DNA from: Streptomyces sp. CC0208
Lineage (GTDB): Bacteria; Actinomycetota; Actinomycetes; Streptomycetales; Streptomycetaceae
NCBI RefSeq assembly: GCF_003443735.1
Contig: NZ_CP031969.1
Span: forward strand, 5,146,001 to 5,210,000
Reading direction: 5' to 3'
DNA length: 64,000 nt
In this document: in pieces, positions 52,808 to 62,583 of the stretch
Layout of the letters: each line of letters opens with the position of its first letter
Position numbering within the stretch: the stretch's first letter is position 1
The notes under the pieces: model-generated
Database searches by the model: none
What the model was told of the DNA's origin: nothing
What the model saw: the letters and a program-made list of their open reading frames with translations, nothing else
Made by a program: the position numbers and the translations under genes

Positions 52808-52895
52808 GACCGGCTGACCGCGGTTTTGCCCGGCTTGATCCGAACTTGGGGAAAGCCGGGCCTCTCCCTGACATGCGCCCCAGTAGCGTCGGAGC

Positions 52896-53684
52896 GTGAG
52901 TCGAGGGCGCCTTCGCATCCTGTCGGCGATCGGCATCGGCTGCTACGCGCTCGCCGCGATCGTCGGCTTCTTCCTCCTGGCGGACCACCAGGGCTACGGA
53001 CTCCTGGTGCCCCTGTGGATCGCGCACGGGGTGCTCCTCGCCCTGCTGCTGACGAAGCTGTGCGCGGACGAGACGGGCGTGACCGCGGCGCTCCTTGTGG
53101 TGGGGGCCTCCCTGGTGGCCGTGTACATCGCCGACCTGGCCCGCGACGACCTCACCCTGGAGCGGCGGGGCGAACGGATCACCGCCACCGTCGTCCGGGA
53201 CTGGCCCGCCCCGGACCGGGGGCGCGAGGCGGACACCTACGACTACGCCCTGGCGCGCCGCGACGGCACCAGGCTCCCGGGCCCCGCCCTGCGGGCCGGA
53301 TCCGGCAGCTTCGCCGTCGGACAGAGCGTCACCGTCCTCGCGGACCCCGAGGGCGTCCTGCGTCCCCGGATCCCGGGCGACGCGCACGCGACCGGTCACG
53401 TCCTGGGTGTCGGGGCGTTCGCGCTGATGGCGCTCGGCGTGGTCGCGGCCACGACCCGCCGGGGCGCGGTCGTCGCCCGCCGGCGCGAGGAGCGGGCCAG
53501 GGTGGCGGACCAGGAACACACGCTCCGCGAGGCGCTGCGCACGGCCTCGGCCGACGACCACGGGGTCATCGAGGTGCACCCCGCGCACTACCCGGACGTC
53601 TCCCACCGCCGCGCGGCCGGCATCGCCGGGGAGCTGGGTCTGGCGCCGGCGGACGAGCCGGGCTCCTGGCGCTTCAGGCGGTGA
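52896..53684 (+). CDS. DUF3592-like membrane protein
   Basis: A 262-residue protein with four hydrophobic segments: three in the first 85 residues (CYALAAIVGFFLLADH, VPLWIAHGVLLALLLT, ALLVVGASLVAVYIADLA) and one at about 165-185 (VLGVGAFALMALGVVAAT). The middle part (about 85-165) is a small extracytoplasmic beta domain (ERRGERITATVVRDW ... VLADPEGVLRPR) typical of DUF3592-type proteins. The C-terminal 75 residues are cytosolic and charged. GTG 52896. Its stop overlaps the convergent GNAT gene by 11 bp. Function unknown. Confidence 0.85.
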   Translation: MSRGRLRILSAIGIGCYALAAIVGFFLLADHQGYGLLVPLWIAHGVLLALLLTKLCADETGVTAALLVVGASLVAVYIADLARDDLTLERRGERITATVVRDWPAPDRGREADTYDYALARRDGTRLPGPALRAGSGSFAVGQSVTVLADPEGVLRPRIPGDAHATGHVLGVGAFALMALGVVAATTRRGAVVARRREERARVADQEHTLREALRTASADDHGVIEVHPAHYPDVSHRRAAGIAGELGLAPADEPGSWRFRR

Positions 53685-54132
53685 GCTGCTTGGTGAGGGT
53701 GTACTCCGTGACCCCCGGCGGATAGTCCGGGATCACACACACCACCTCGTACCCCTGCTTCTGGTAGAACTCCGGCGCCTGGAAGTCCCAGGTCTCCAGG
53801 CGTACGGCGGTGCAGCCCCGGCCGCGCCGGGCCATGCGCTCCGCCCGTGCGAGCAACTGCGAACCCAGGCCCGCCCCGCGGTGCCGTCCGTCGACCCACA
53901 GGTACGTCACGTGCAGCCAGCTCGTCCAGGTGTGGCCGACCAGTCCGCCGGCGACGGCACCGGAGTCGTCCAACGCCCAGACGTGGAGCGGAAGTTCCCG
54001 CTCACCTGGGGTTCCGCGCAGCGCGCGCAGGACCGGGGAGACGGCCGTGTTGGTGTCCCGCAGCCGCTTGCGGAGCAGATCCTGCCGGGCTTTGTCGACT
54101 TCTGTCTCCAGACGAAACATGCGGCTCACCAT
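53674..54132 (-). CDS. GNAT family N-acetyltransferase
   Basis: A 152-residue GNAT protein of the type with a substrate cleft near WALDDSGAVAGGLVGHTWTS (about 56-75). Acetyl-CoA loop: LWVDGRHRGAGLGSQLLARA (about 82-101), then AVRLETWDFQAPEFYQKQGY (about 112-131). Several start codons are possible: ATG 54132, GTG 54129 and ATG 54120; none has a strong ribosome-binding site. It is convergent with the DUF3592-like gene and divergent from the LuxR regulator. Substrate unknown. Confidence 0.9.
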   Translation of the reverse strand: MVSRMFRLETEVDKARQDLLRKRLRDTNTAVSPVLRALRGTPGERELPLHVWALDDSGAVAGGLVGHTWTSWLHVTYLWVDGRHRGAGLGSQLLARAERMARRGRGCTAVRLETWDFQAPEFYQKQGYEVVCVIPDYPPGVTEYTLTKQLTA

Positions 54133-54190
54133 AAACGCACCGGACAGCCAGTTCTGCAAATAACCTTCCGCTCCTGCCCCCCGGCCGTAC

Positions 54191-54229
54191 CCTGATGAAC
54201 AGCACCGGTGGGGGCCGGTGCTGATCAGG
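54191..54229. promoter_or_regulatory. Strong stem-loop upstream of the LuxR regulator
   Basis: CAGCACCGG (54200-54208) pairs with CCGGTGCTG (54215-54223); outer CCTGAT (54191-54196) pairs with ATCAGG (54224-54229), leaving a 3-nt bulge. It lies about 180 bp before the regulator start and 60 bp before the GNAT start. It could be an operator or an RNA hairpin of the leader; no U run argues against a terminator. Confidence 0.5.
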
Positions 54230-54406
54230 GGGGCGAGACAGTCGGGTACGGCGCCCGAAGTGGGGGTAGCAGTTCTTGCGCGGCGGCGGCCGTGCCGCCA
54301 TCGTGCTTCGTGAGTCGTACCCGCGGCGGTGTCGTCTCCCGAGTCGTCCTCAGACGAAGACGATGGGGTATCCCCTGCTCTTCGAGAGCTTGGGGAAGGG
54401 GGTTTC

Positions 54407-55174
54407 GTGGTTCGCATCCGAGTCCTGGTCGTCGACGACCATCGCATCTTCGCCGAGTCGCTCGCCGCCGCGCTGGCGGCCGAGCCCGACGTGGAGGTCT
54501 CCGCGGCCGGCAGCGGTCCCGCCGCGCTGCGCAGTCTGGAGCGCGCGGCCGCCGAGGGCCGCCGTTTCGACGTGCTGCTCGTCGACGCAGACCTGGGCGG
54601 CAACGTCCAGGGCATCAGGCCCGCCATGTCCGTGCAGGACGGCAGCGAGGAGGGTCTCGTCGACGGCATATCGCTGGTCGCCGGGGTTCGTACGGGGCAG
54701 CCGGCGGTCCGGATCGTCGTGCTCGCCGAGAAGGACGATCCGCGGCGGGCCGCGCTCGCCCTGCAGGCCGGCGCGTCGGGCTGGGTCGCCAAGGACTGCT
54801 CGCTGTCCCGGCTGCTCACCGTCATCCGGGGGGTGCTGCGCGACGAGACCCATCTGCCGCCCGCCCTGCTCACCGGCGTGCTGCGGGAACTCACCGCCGC
54901 CCGCAAGCACCGCACCGAGAGCGAGCGGCTGGTGGAGTCCCTCACCCCGCGCGAGCGGGAGGTGCTGCGCTGCATGGTCGCCGGCCTGGGCCGCAAGGCG
55001 GTCGCCGAGCGGCTGTTCCTCTCGCCGCACACCGTCCGCACCCATATGCAGAACGTCCTCGGCAAACTGGGCGTCCACTCCACCCTGGCCGCCGTGGCTC
55101 TTGCGCGGCGCGCGGGCGTGGGGCCGGTCGACCTAGCCGGGGATGTTGTCGAACGGGGCGGTCAACTGGCGTAG
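54407..55174 (+). CDS. LuxR/NarL-type response regulator
   Basis: A 255-residue regulator with a receiver (VRIRVLVVDDHRIFAESLAA; acidic pair D10-D11; phospho-acceptor D60 in VLLVDADLGG). A ~25-residue insertion (NVQGIRPAMSVQDGSEEGLV) follows the acceptor Asp and lengthens that loop; the switch Lys is in SGWVAKDCS. The HTH domain is LTPREREVLRCMVAG and AVAERLFLSPHTVRTHMQNV (about 205-224). GTG 54407 is preceded by GGGGAAGGGGG. No kinase is adjacent. The 3' end runs 42 bp into the convergent MarR gene. Confidence 0.9.
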   Translation: MVRIRVLVVDDHRIFAESLAAALAAEPDVEVSAAGSGPAALRSLERAAAEGRRFDVLLVDADLGGNVQGIRPAMSVQDGSEEGLVDGISLVAGVRTGQPAVRIVVLAEKDDPRRAALALQAGASGWVAKDCSLSRLLTVIRGVLRDETHLPPALLTGVLRELTAARKHRTESERLVESLTPREREVLRCMVAGLGRKAVAERLFLSPHTVRTHMQNVLGKLGVHSTLAAVALARRAGVGPVDLAGDVVERGGQLA

Positions 55175-55630
55175 CAGCCCGGCCAGTTCCCCGCGCTGGG
55201 CGCGGGACAGCTCGGCGAGGATCGCGCGTTCCTGTTCCAGCAGACCGGCGAGGGCCTGGTCCGCGCGGTCCTTGCCGTCCTCCGTGAGCCGGACCAGCAC
55301 CCCGCGCCGGTCGCTCGGGTCGGGCAGCCGCTCCACCAGGCCCTTCTTGGCCAGCCGGTCGATGCGGTTGGTCATGGTGCCCGAGGTGACAAGGGTCTGC
55401 GTCAGCAGCTGGCCGGGGGAGAGCTGATACGGCGTCCCCGCGCGCCTGAGCGCGGTCAGCACGTCGAACTCCCAGGGCTCCAGACTGTGCTCCGCGAAGG
55501 CCAGCCGGCGTGCCCGGTCCAGATGCCGGGCCAGTCTGCTCACCCGGCTGAGCACCTCGAGCGGTTCCACGTCGAGGTCAGGGCGCTCCCGGCGCCACGC
55601 AGCGACCAGCCGATCGACCTCGTCCTCCAT
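55133..55630 (-). CDS. MarR family transcriptional regulator
   Basis: A 165-residue regulator with the MarR fold: N-terminal helix dimer region (PLEVLSRVSRLARHLDRARR), winged HTH QLSPGQLLTQTLVTSGTMTN (about 70-89) and wing VERLPDPSDRRGVLVRLTEDG. No redox Cys is present, so it is not an OhrR type. It diverges from the trans-aconitate methyltransferase across two perfect 12-bp operators. Its 3' end overlaps the LuxR gene antiparallel by 42 bp, so the two mRNAs are complementary there. Confidence 0.92.
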   Translation of the reverse strand: MEDEVDRLVAAWRRERPDLDVEPLEVLSRVSRLARHLDRARRLAFAEHSLEPWEFDVLTALRRAGTPYQLSPGQLLTQTLVTSGTMTNRIDRLAKKGLVERLPDPSDRRGVLVRLTEDGKDRADQALAGLLEQERAILAELSRAQRGELAGLLRQLTAPFDNIPG

Positions 55631-55660
55631 GACGATCAGTGTAGTGGTTGTGTCGATGTG

Positions 55661-55693
55661 AAGTCTCTTGACATCAAGTCTCTTGACATCAAG
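55661..55693. promoter_or_regulatory. Tandem MarR operators
   Basis: The 15-bp unit AAGTCTCTTGACATC is repeated exactly (55661-55675, 55676-55690). Each unit creates CTTGA-CA-TCAAG (55667-55678 and 55682-55693), a palindrome with perfect 5-bp arms typical of MarR sites. A weaker third copy (GTCGATGTGAAG, 55652-55663) keeps the 15-bp spacing. They lie 30-60 bp upstream of both divergent starts and should control marR and tam. Confidence 0.78.
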
Positions 55694-55719
55694 ATAAATG
55701 GGCGGGGAAGGTGGACGGC

Positions 55720-56520
55720 ATGACGACTCCCACCTGGGACCCGGCCCAGTACCTGCGCCACGCGGACCACCGCGCCCGCCCCTTCACCGACCTCCTCGCC
55801 CGCATCCCGGAACCACCGGGGGACGCGCCCCTGATCGCCGACCTGGGCTGCGGCCCCGGCAACATGACGGCGCTGCTCGCCGCGCGCTGGCCCACGGCCC
55901 GGATCACCGGCTACGACAACTCCGCCGAGATGCTCGACAAGGCACAGGCCGATTACGCCGGCCCCACGTCCGGGGGCGGGCGGCTGGACTTCGCCGACGC
56001 GGACGTCCGCACCTGGACGCCCGCACAGCCGTACGGCCTCATCGTCAGCAACGCCACCCTCCAGTGGGTGCCGGGGCACGTGGAGCGGTTCGCCGACTGG
56101 ATCGCCGGGCTCGCCCCCGGCGGCACCTTCGCCTTCCAGGTGCCCGGCAACTTCGACTCCCCGAGCCACCGGCTGATGCGCGAACTCGCCGGGTCCGTGG
56201 GCCTCGCGGAGACCCTGCGCCACGACGACGCGGTCCTGCCGCCCGCCGCCTATCTGGCGGAACTGGCCGACCTGGGCTGCGCGGTGGACGTGTGGGAGAC
56301 GACGTACGTGCACCTGTTGCAGGGCGAGGACCCGGTCCTGGACTGGGTCAAGGGGACCGGTCTGCGGCCCGTCCTGACCGCGCTCGCCGACGACCCGAAG
56401 GCCCGGGACGCCTTTCTCGCCGAGTACCGGGCGGCCCTGCGCGAGGCGTACCCGGCAGGGGCGCACGGCACACCGTTCCCGTTCCGCCGTATCTTCGCCG
56501 TCGCCCGCAAGGAGGGCTGA
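55720..56520 (+). CDS. tam: Trans-aconitate 2-methyltransferase
   Basis: A 266-residue SAM methyltransferase detoxifying trans-aconitate, an inhibitor of aconitase. N-terminal WDPAQYLRHADHRARPFTDL (about 5-24) is the hallmark of Tam. SAM motif I is IADLGCGPGNMTALLAARW (about 40-58), motif II ITGYDNSAEML, and motif for substrate SNATLQWVPGH (about 110-120). ATG 55720 with GGAAGG upstream; GTG 55711 possible. Its stop shares one base with the next ATG. Divergent from and probably controlled by MarR. Confidence 0.93.
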   Translation: MTTPTWDPAQYLRHADHRARPFTDLLARIPEPPGDAPLIADLGCGPGNMTALLAARWPTARITGYDNSAEMLDKAQADYAGPTSGGGRLDFADADVRTWTPAQPYGLIVSNATLQWVPGHVERFADWIAGLAPGGTFAFQVPGNFDSPSHRLMRELAGSVGLAETLRHDDAVLPPAAYLAELADLGCAVDVWETTYVHLLQGEDPVLDWVKGTGLRPVLTALADDPKARDAFLAEYRAALREAYPAGAHGTPFPFRRIFAVARKEG

Positions 56521-56756
56521 TGCTCGCGGACGTGGACCACGTACAGCTCGCCGCGCCCCCCGGCTTCCCCAAGCCGCCGCTGCTCGCGGCCCGGGGCGGA
56601 TGCTGGTTCCGGGCGGGGGCCGTGGAGCTGCACCTGGGGATCGAGGAAGGCTTCACCCCGGCGAGGAAGGCGCACCCGTGGGACGAGGGACTGCCCGGGC
56701 GGCTGCGGTTCTACTCCCGCGACCCCGTGGGCAACCGGCTGGAGTTCCTGGTTTGA
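56520..56756 (+). CDS. Shortened VOC/glyoxalase-type protein with two internal deletions
   Basis: A 78-residue protein; usual streptomycete relatives are about 115-125. The first segment MLADVDHVQLAAPPG and the last RFYSRDPVGNRLEFLV match the VOC fold ends, and KPPLLAARGGCWFRAGAVEL with EEGFTPARKAHP its middle. Two pieces are missing in frame: the first helix/strand with the usual AYYVGVLGM-like text (after PPG), and the second-half helix (after KAHP). Because it stays open and coupled to tam (TGATG), it may still be made, but it lacks half of a normal metal cup. Either a decaying gene or a minimal binder. Confidence 0.72.
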   Translation: MLADVDHVQLAAPPGFPKPPLLAARGGCWFRAGAVELHLGIEEGFTPARKAHPWDEGLPGRLRFYSRDPVGNRLEFLV

Positions 56757-56820
56757 CCGGGGCGAGCCGGGTCACCCGCAGTGATGAGAGCGAAGTCGCC
56801 TATCGCTGGGAGTGAGAACC

Positions 56821-56994
56821 GTGGCAGGAGACCAGAAGGCCAAGGCCAAGAAGGAACAGGTCAAGGGCAAGGCCAAGGAGGTCGTGGGGCGCGCGGTCGG
56901 CAACGAGCAGATGGAGGCCGAGGGCCGGGCGGGGCAGTCGAAGGGCGACGCGCGCCAGGCCAAGGAGAAGGCGAAGGACACCTTCAAGCACTGA
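56821..56994 (+). CDS. CsbD family small stress protein
   Basis: A 57-residue CsbD-like protein rich in Lys, Glu, Ala and Gly (KAKKEQVKGKAKEVVGR then GQSKGDARQAKEKAKD). CsbD proteins are general-stress proteins of unknown mechanism, predicted helical and cytosolic. GTG 56821 has GGGAG 9 bp upstream; GTG 56812 overlaps it. A strong terminator follows 11 bp after the stop. Confidence 0.9.
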   Translation: MAGDQKAKAKKEQVKGKAKEVVGRAVGNEQMEAEGRAGQSKGDARQAKEKAKDTFKH

Positions 56995-57005
56995 CGGTAC
57001 GAACA

Positions 57006-57036
57006 CGGCCCGTGCACCGGTGAGGTGCACGGGCCG
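57006..57036. terminator. Bidirectional terminator after csbD
   Basis: 13-bp perfect arms (57006-57018, 57024-57036) with a 5-nt loop and a short T-rich tail. Lies between csbD and the convergent CPCC gene (stop at 57060). Confidence 0.85.
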
Positions 57037-57059
57037 TTGTCGTACGGTCCGGTGACGGG

Positions 57060-57356
57060 TCAGCGCCACTCGGGCGGGATGTTCTTCACCTGCTCCAGGA
57101 TGTCCCAGTCCTTGGGGCGGGAGCTGGGGGAACTCCAGGGAGCGCCCTGGCCGAGCCAGTGGCCGCGGTAGTTGCGCAGGCCCATCACGCTGATGTCGCT
57201 CACGCTGGGCTCGTTGAAGCAGCACGGGCAGAGGGCGCCCTCATTGGGCCAGCCATGTTCCCAGAACGGCTCCACGCCGTCGTCGTATCCGCAGACGCGG
57301 CAGACGGTTTCCCACTCCGGGCCGGGCGGCTGCGGTAGTTCCTGTTCAGACGGCAT
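57060..57356 (-). CDS. Cys-rich CPCC-type protein, copy 1
   Basis: A 98-residue protein with VCRVCGYDDG (CxxC, about 19-28) and ALCPCCFNEP (CPCC, about 42-51), then a conserved RNYRGHWLGQGAPWSSPSSR and WDILEQVKNIPPEWR end. Four Cys can bind zinc or form a rubredoxin-like knuckle. ATG 57356 has AAGGAGA 8 bp upstream. It lies directly after a paralogue with the same plan. In other bacteria CPCC proteins often stand beside secreted toxins as possible immunity factors, but no toxin is seen here. Confidence 0.82.
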   Translation of the reverse strand: MPSEQELPQPPGPEWETVCRVCGYDDGVEPFWEHGWPNEGALCPCCFNEPSVSDISVMGLRNYRGHWLGQGAPWSSPSSRPKDWDILEQVKNIPPEWR

Positions 57357-57384
57357 GGAGTCGATCTCCTTCGCGCCGGGTGCG

Positions 57385-57675
57385 CTAGCGCCACTCGGCC
57401 GGGACGGCGGACAGTTGCTCCAGGACGTCCCAGCCCGCGGGGCGGTTCTTCGGTACGTCCCAGGGGGCGCCCTGGGACACCCAGTAGCCCCGGGTCTCAC
57501 GGACCTTGGACAGATGGTCGTCGCCGAGACCCGACTCGATGCCGCAGCAGTCGCAGATCACGTACTGCGGCACGCCGTGGGGGTCCCGCAGGAGCGAGCC
57601 GTCGTCGCGGCCGCAGACCCGGCAGACCGTCTCCGACAGGTCCTCCGCCGGCTGTCCGGTGTCCTGCGTCTGCAT
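57385..57675 (-). CDS. Cys-rich CPCC-type protein, copy 2
   Basis: A 96-residue paralogue of the next gene downstream: VCRVCGRDDG (about 18-27), VICDCCGIESG (about 39-49; CDCC instead of CPCC), RGYWVSQGAPWDVPKNR and WDVLEQLSAVPAEWR. The tail matches copy 1 almost residue for residue while the middle loops differ, showing tandem duplication and divergence. ATG 57675 with GGTAG upstream. Spaced 28 bp from copy 1, so probably one transcript. Confidence 0.82.
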   Translation of the reverse strand: MQTQDTGQPAEDLSETVCRVCGRDDGSLLRDPHGVPQYVICDCCGIESGLGDDHLSKVRETRGYWVSQGAPWDVPKNRPAGWDVLEQLSAVPAEWR

Positions 57676-57784
57676 CTACCTGAGCTCCGTCGGTCGCGAC
57701 TCGTACATGGTCTGCGCAGTCCCGTCCGGGTCCGTGGTGCCCTGACCGCCGTAGGGCGGGGGCCGCGTGGCCGGGCGCGCGGGG

Positions 57785-58465
57785 TCAGCTCTTCCGGCGT
57801 CCTATCAGACGCGGTTTCGCCTCCAGGCCGTCCAGGCCGTGCCACGCCAGGTTCACCAGGTGCGCCGCCACCTCCGCCTTCTTCGGGCGGCGCACGTCCA
57901 GCCACCACTGGCCGGTCAGGGCGACCATGCCGACCAGGGCCTGGGCGTACAGCGGGGCCAGCTTGGGATCGAAGCCGCGCCGCTTGAACTCGCGGCCCAG
58001 GATGTCCTCCACCTGGGTCGCGATGTCCGAGATCAGGGAGGCGAAGGACCCCGTGGACTGGGGGATGGGGGAGTCACGGACCAGGATGCGGAAGCCGTCC
58101 GTGTGCTCCTCGATGTAGTCGAGGAGGGCGAAGGCCGCCTGTTCGCACAGTTCGCGGGGGTGGCCTGCGGTCAGGGAGCTCGTCACCATGTCCAGCAGCC
58201 GGCGCATCTCACGGTCCACCACCACCGCGTACAGGCCCTCCTTGCCGCCGAAGTGCTCGTACACCACCGGCTTGGAGACGCCGGCCTTCGCCGCGATCTC
58301 CTCCACCGACGTCGCCTCGAAGCCCTTCGTGGCGAACAGCGTGCGGCCGATCTCCAGAAGCTGGGCGCGGCGCTCGGCCCCCGTCATCCGGGTGCGCCGC
58401 ACGCGCCGCGGCTTCGCTTCGTTGCTCGGGGTACTGCTGGAGTCGGTCGCCACGGCGTCCATCAT
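57785..58465 (-). CDS. TetR family regulator coupled to the desaturase
   Basis: A 226-residue regulator. A basic Ser/Thr-rich head (to about 28) precedes the HTH: LLEIGRTLFATKGFEATSVE and IAAKAGVSKPVVYEHFGGKE (about 58-77). The C-terminal domain contains LLDYIEEHTDGFRILVRDSP and ends in KPRLIGRRKS. The ATG 58465 overlaps the desaturase stop (ATGA), so it is made together with it. By analogy with actinobacterial desaturase repressors, it probably senses acyl-CoA and controls the desaturase promoter region at 59.54 kb. Confidence 0.92.
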   Translation of the reverse strand: MMDAVATDSSSTPSNEAKPRRVRRTRMTGAERRAQLLEIGRTLFATKGFEATSVEEIAAKAGVSKPVVYEHFGGKEGLYAVVVDREMRRLLDMVTSSLTAGHPRELCEQAAFALLDYIEEHTDGFRILVRDSPIPQSTGSFASLISDIATQVEDILGREFKRRGFDPKLAPLYAQALVGMVALTGQWWLDVRRPKKAEVAAHLVNLAWHGLDGLEAKPRLIGRRKS

Positions 58466-59472
58466 GCCGCCTCGGCGGCCTCCTTCTGGCGCCCGGAGCC
58501 GTCCCCGTCGTTGTTCCGGCGGGAATCGATACGCGAGCGTGACGGCCAGCGCACGTCGTACGCCCAGCCGAGCATCTCGAACCAGCGGATGATCCGCGCC
58601 GAGGAGTCCAACTGCCCGCGCATCACGCCGTGCCGGGCCGAGGTCGGGTCGGCGTGGTGCAGGTTGTGCCAGGACTCACCGCAGGACAGCACCGCCAGCC
58701 ACCACACGTTGCCCGAGCGGTCCCGCGACTTGAAGGGCCGCTTGCCGACCGCGTGGCAGATCGAGTTGATCGACCAGGTCACGTGGTGCAGGAGGCAGAC
58801 CCTGACCAGGGAGCCCCAGAAGAAGCCGGTGAACGCGCCCCACCAGGACATCGTCACCAGACCGCCGATCACGGCGGGCAGGGCGAGGGAGAGCATCGTC
58901 CAGTAGAGGAACTGCCGGGAGATCGCCCGGATGGCCCCGTCCCTGATCAGATCGGGGGCGTACTTTTCCTGCGGGGTGCGCTCCTCGTCGAACATCCAGC
59001 CGATGTGCGCCCACCACAGGCCCTTCATCAGCGCGGGAAGGGTCTCGCCGAAACGCCACGGCGAGTGCGGGTCGCCCTCGGCGTCCGAGAACTTGTGGTG
59101 CCTGCGGTGGTCAGCGACCCAGCGCACCAGCGGGCCCTCCACCGCCAGTGAGCCGGCGATGGCGAGCGCGATGCGCAGCGGACGCTTCGCCTTGAAGGAG
59201 CCGTGGGTGAAGTAGCGGTGGAAGCCGATCGTGACGCCGTGGCAGCCCAGGAAGTAGAAGAAGACCAGCAGACCGAGGTCCAGCCAGCTCACCCCCCAGC
59301 CCCACGCCAGCGGCACCGCCGCGAGGAGTGCGAGGAAGGGGACGACGATGAAGAGGAGAAGGGCGAGCTGCTCGACCGTCCCCTTCGTCTCGCCGCCGAG
59401 GGTCGCTGCGGGGTGTGGGGTGTCGTCGTTCGGCTTCGGGGCGTCTGCGATCACATCGGAGCGCGTGGTCAT
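58462..59472 (-). CDS. Acyl-CoA/acyl-lipid desaturase
   Basis: A 336-residue membrane di-iron desaturase of the Delta-9 family. Three histidine boxes are intact: HRYFTH (85-90), HRRHH (122-126) and HNLHH (269-273). Four membrane helices are grouped as two pairs (about 35-75 and 185-225). It introduces a double bond into acyl-CoA for membrane fluidity. ATG 59472. The stop overlaps the TetR start. Repeats at 59541-59582 lie upstream. Confidence 0.94.
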   Translation of the reverse strand: MTTRSDVIADAPKPNDDTPHPAATLGGETKGTVEQLALLLFIVVPFLALLAAVPLAWGWGVSWLDLGLLVFFYFLGCHGVTIGFHRYFTHGSFKAKRPLRIALAIAGSLAVEGPLVRWVADHRRHHKFSDAEGDPHSPWRFGETLPALMKGLWWAHIGWMFDEERTPQEKYAPDLIRDGAIRAISRQFLYWTMLSLALPAVIGGLVTMSWWGAFTGFFWGSLVRVCLLHHVTWSINSICHAVGKRPFKSRDRSGNVWWLAVLSCGESWHNLHHADPTSARHGVMRGQLDSSARIIRWFEMLGWAYDVRWPSRSRIDSRRNNDGDGSGRQKEAAEAA

Positions 59473-59780
59473 GAGCGTCCCCTGTGGGGTTTCGAGGGTT
59501 GAAGACAGGTGCCGGGCTGCGGGAATCCTTCTCGGGTTCCGTTACGACGGTCCCTACGGTTCCGTAACCTACGGCGTCGTAAGTATGGCAGCGCGGCGCC
59601 CGGCGGCAAGAGCCCGAGAGTCTGCGCGTCCGCATGGACACCTATCCTTGGAGTCGGTCGGACAGCGCGGTCCGCTCTGAATTGTTTCCCGGATGGCCCG
59701 GCCGTATGCGGCGGCTGCCGCACGACCGACCTCCGGGTTCCCCTCCCGGACGAGCTTCAACACTGCAAGGAGCCGCACCT
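59473..59780. promoter_or_regulatory. Desaturase operator region and ppc promoter region
   Basis: 308 bp without a gene. GTTACG (59541-59546) and CGTAAC (59563-59568) form an inverted pair. CCTACGGTTCCGTAA (59553-59567) and CCTACGGCGTCGTAA (59568-59582) are direct 15-bp repeats differing at two bases. They lie 70-110 bp upstream of the desaturase, in reach of the TetR. For ppc, TTGTTT (59682-59687) and TATGCG (59705-59710) are spaced by 17 bp. A short TCCGGG/CCCGGA hairpin lies at 59732-59750. Confidence 0.55.
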
Positions 59781-62522
<2,742 letters not shown>

Positions 62523-62535
62523 CCTCCGGATAGAA

Positions 62536-62573
62536 AAAAGCGGTGCCCCCGGAAACTCGGGGGCACCGCTTTT
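62536..62573. terminator. Terminator after ppc
   Basis: 16-bp perfect arms (62536-62551, 62558-62573) with an A-run at the 5' side and a T4 run at the 3' side, so active in both directions. It separates ppc from the convergent LAETG gene. Confidence 0.9.
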
Positions 62574-62583
62574 CGCTGCTACG

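Noticed and set aside
59634..59780. ATG 59634 as the ppc start
   Set aside because: The extra 49 residues are Arg/Pro/Ser-rich and unlike PEPC N-termini, while GTG 59781 has a good AAGGAG site.
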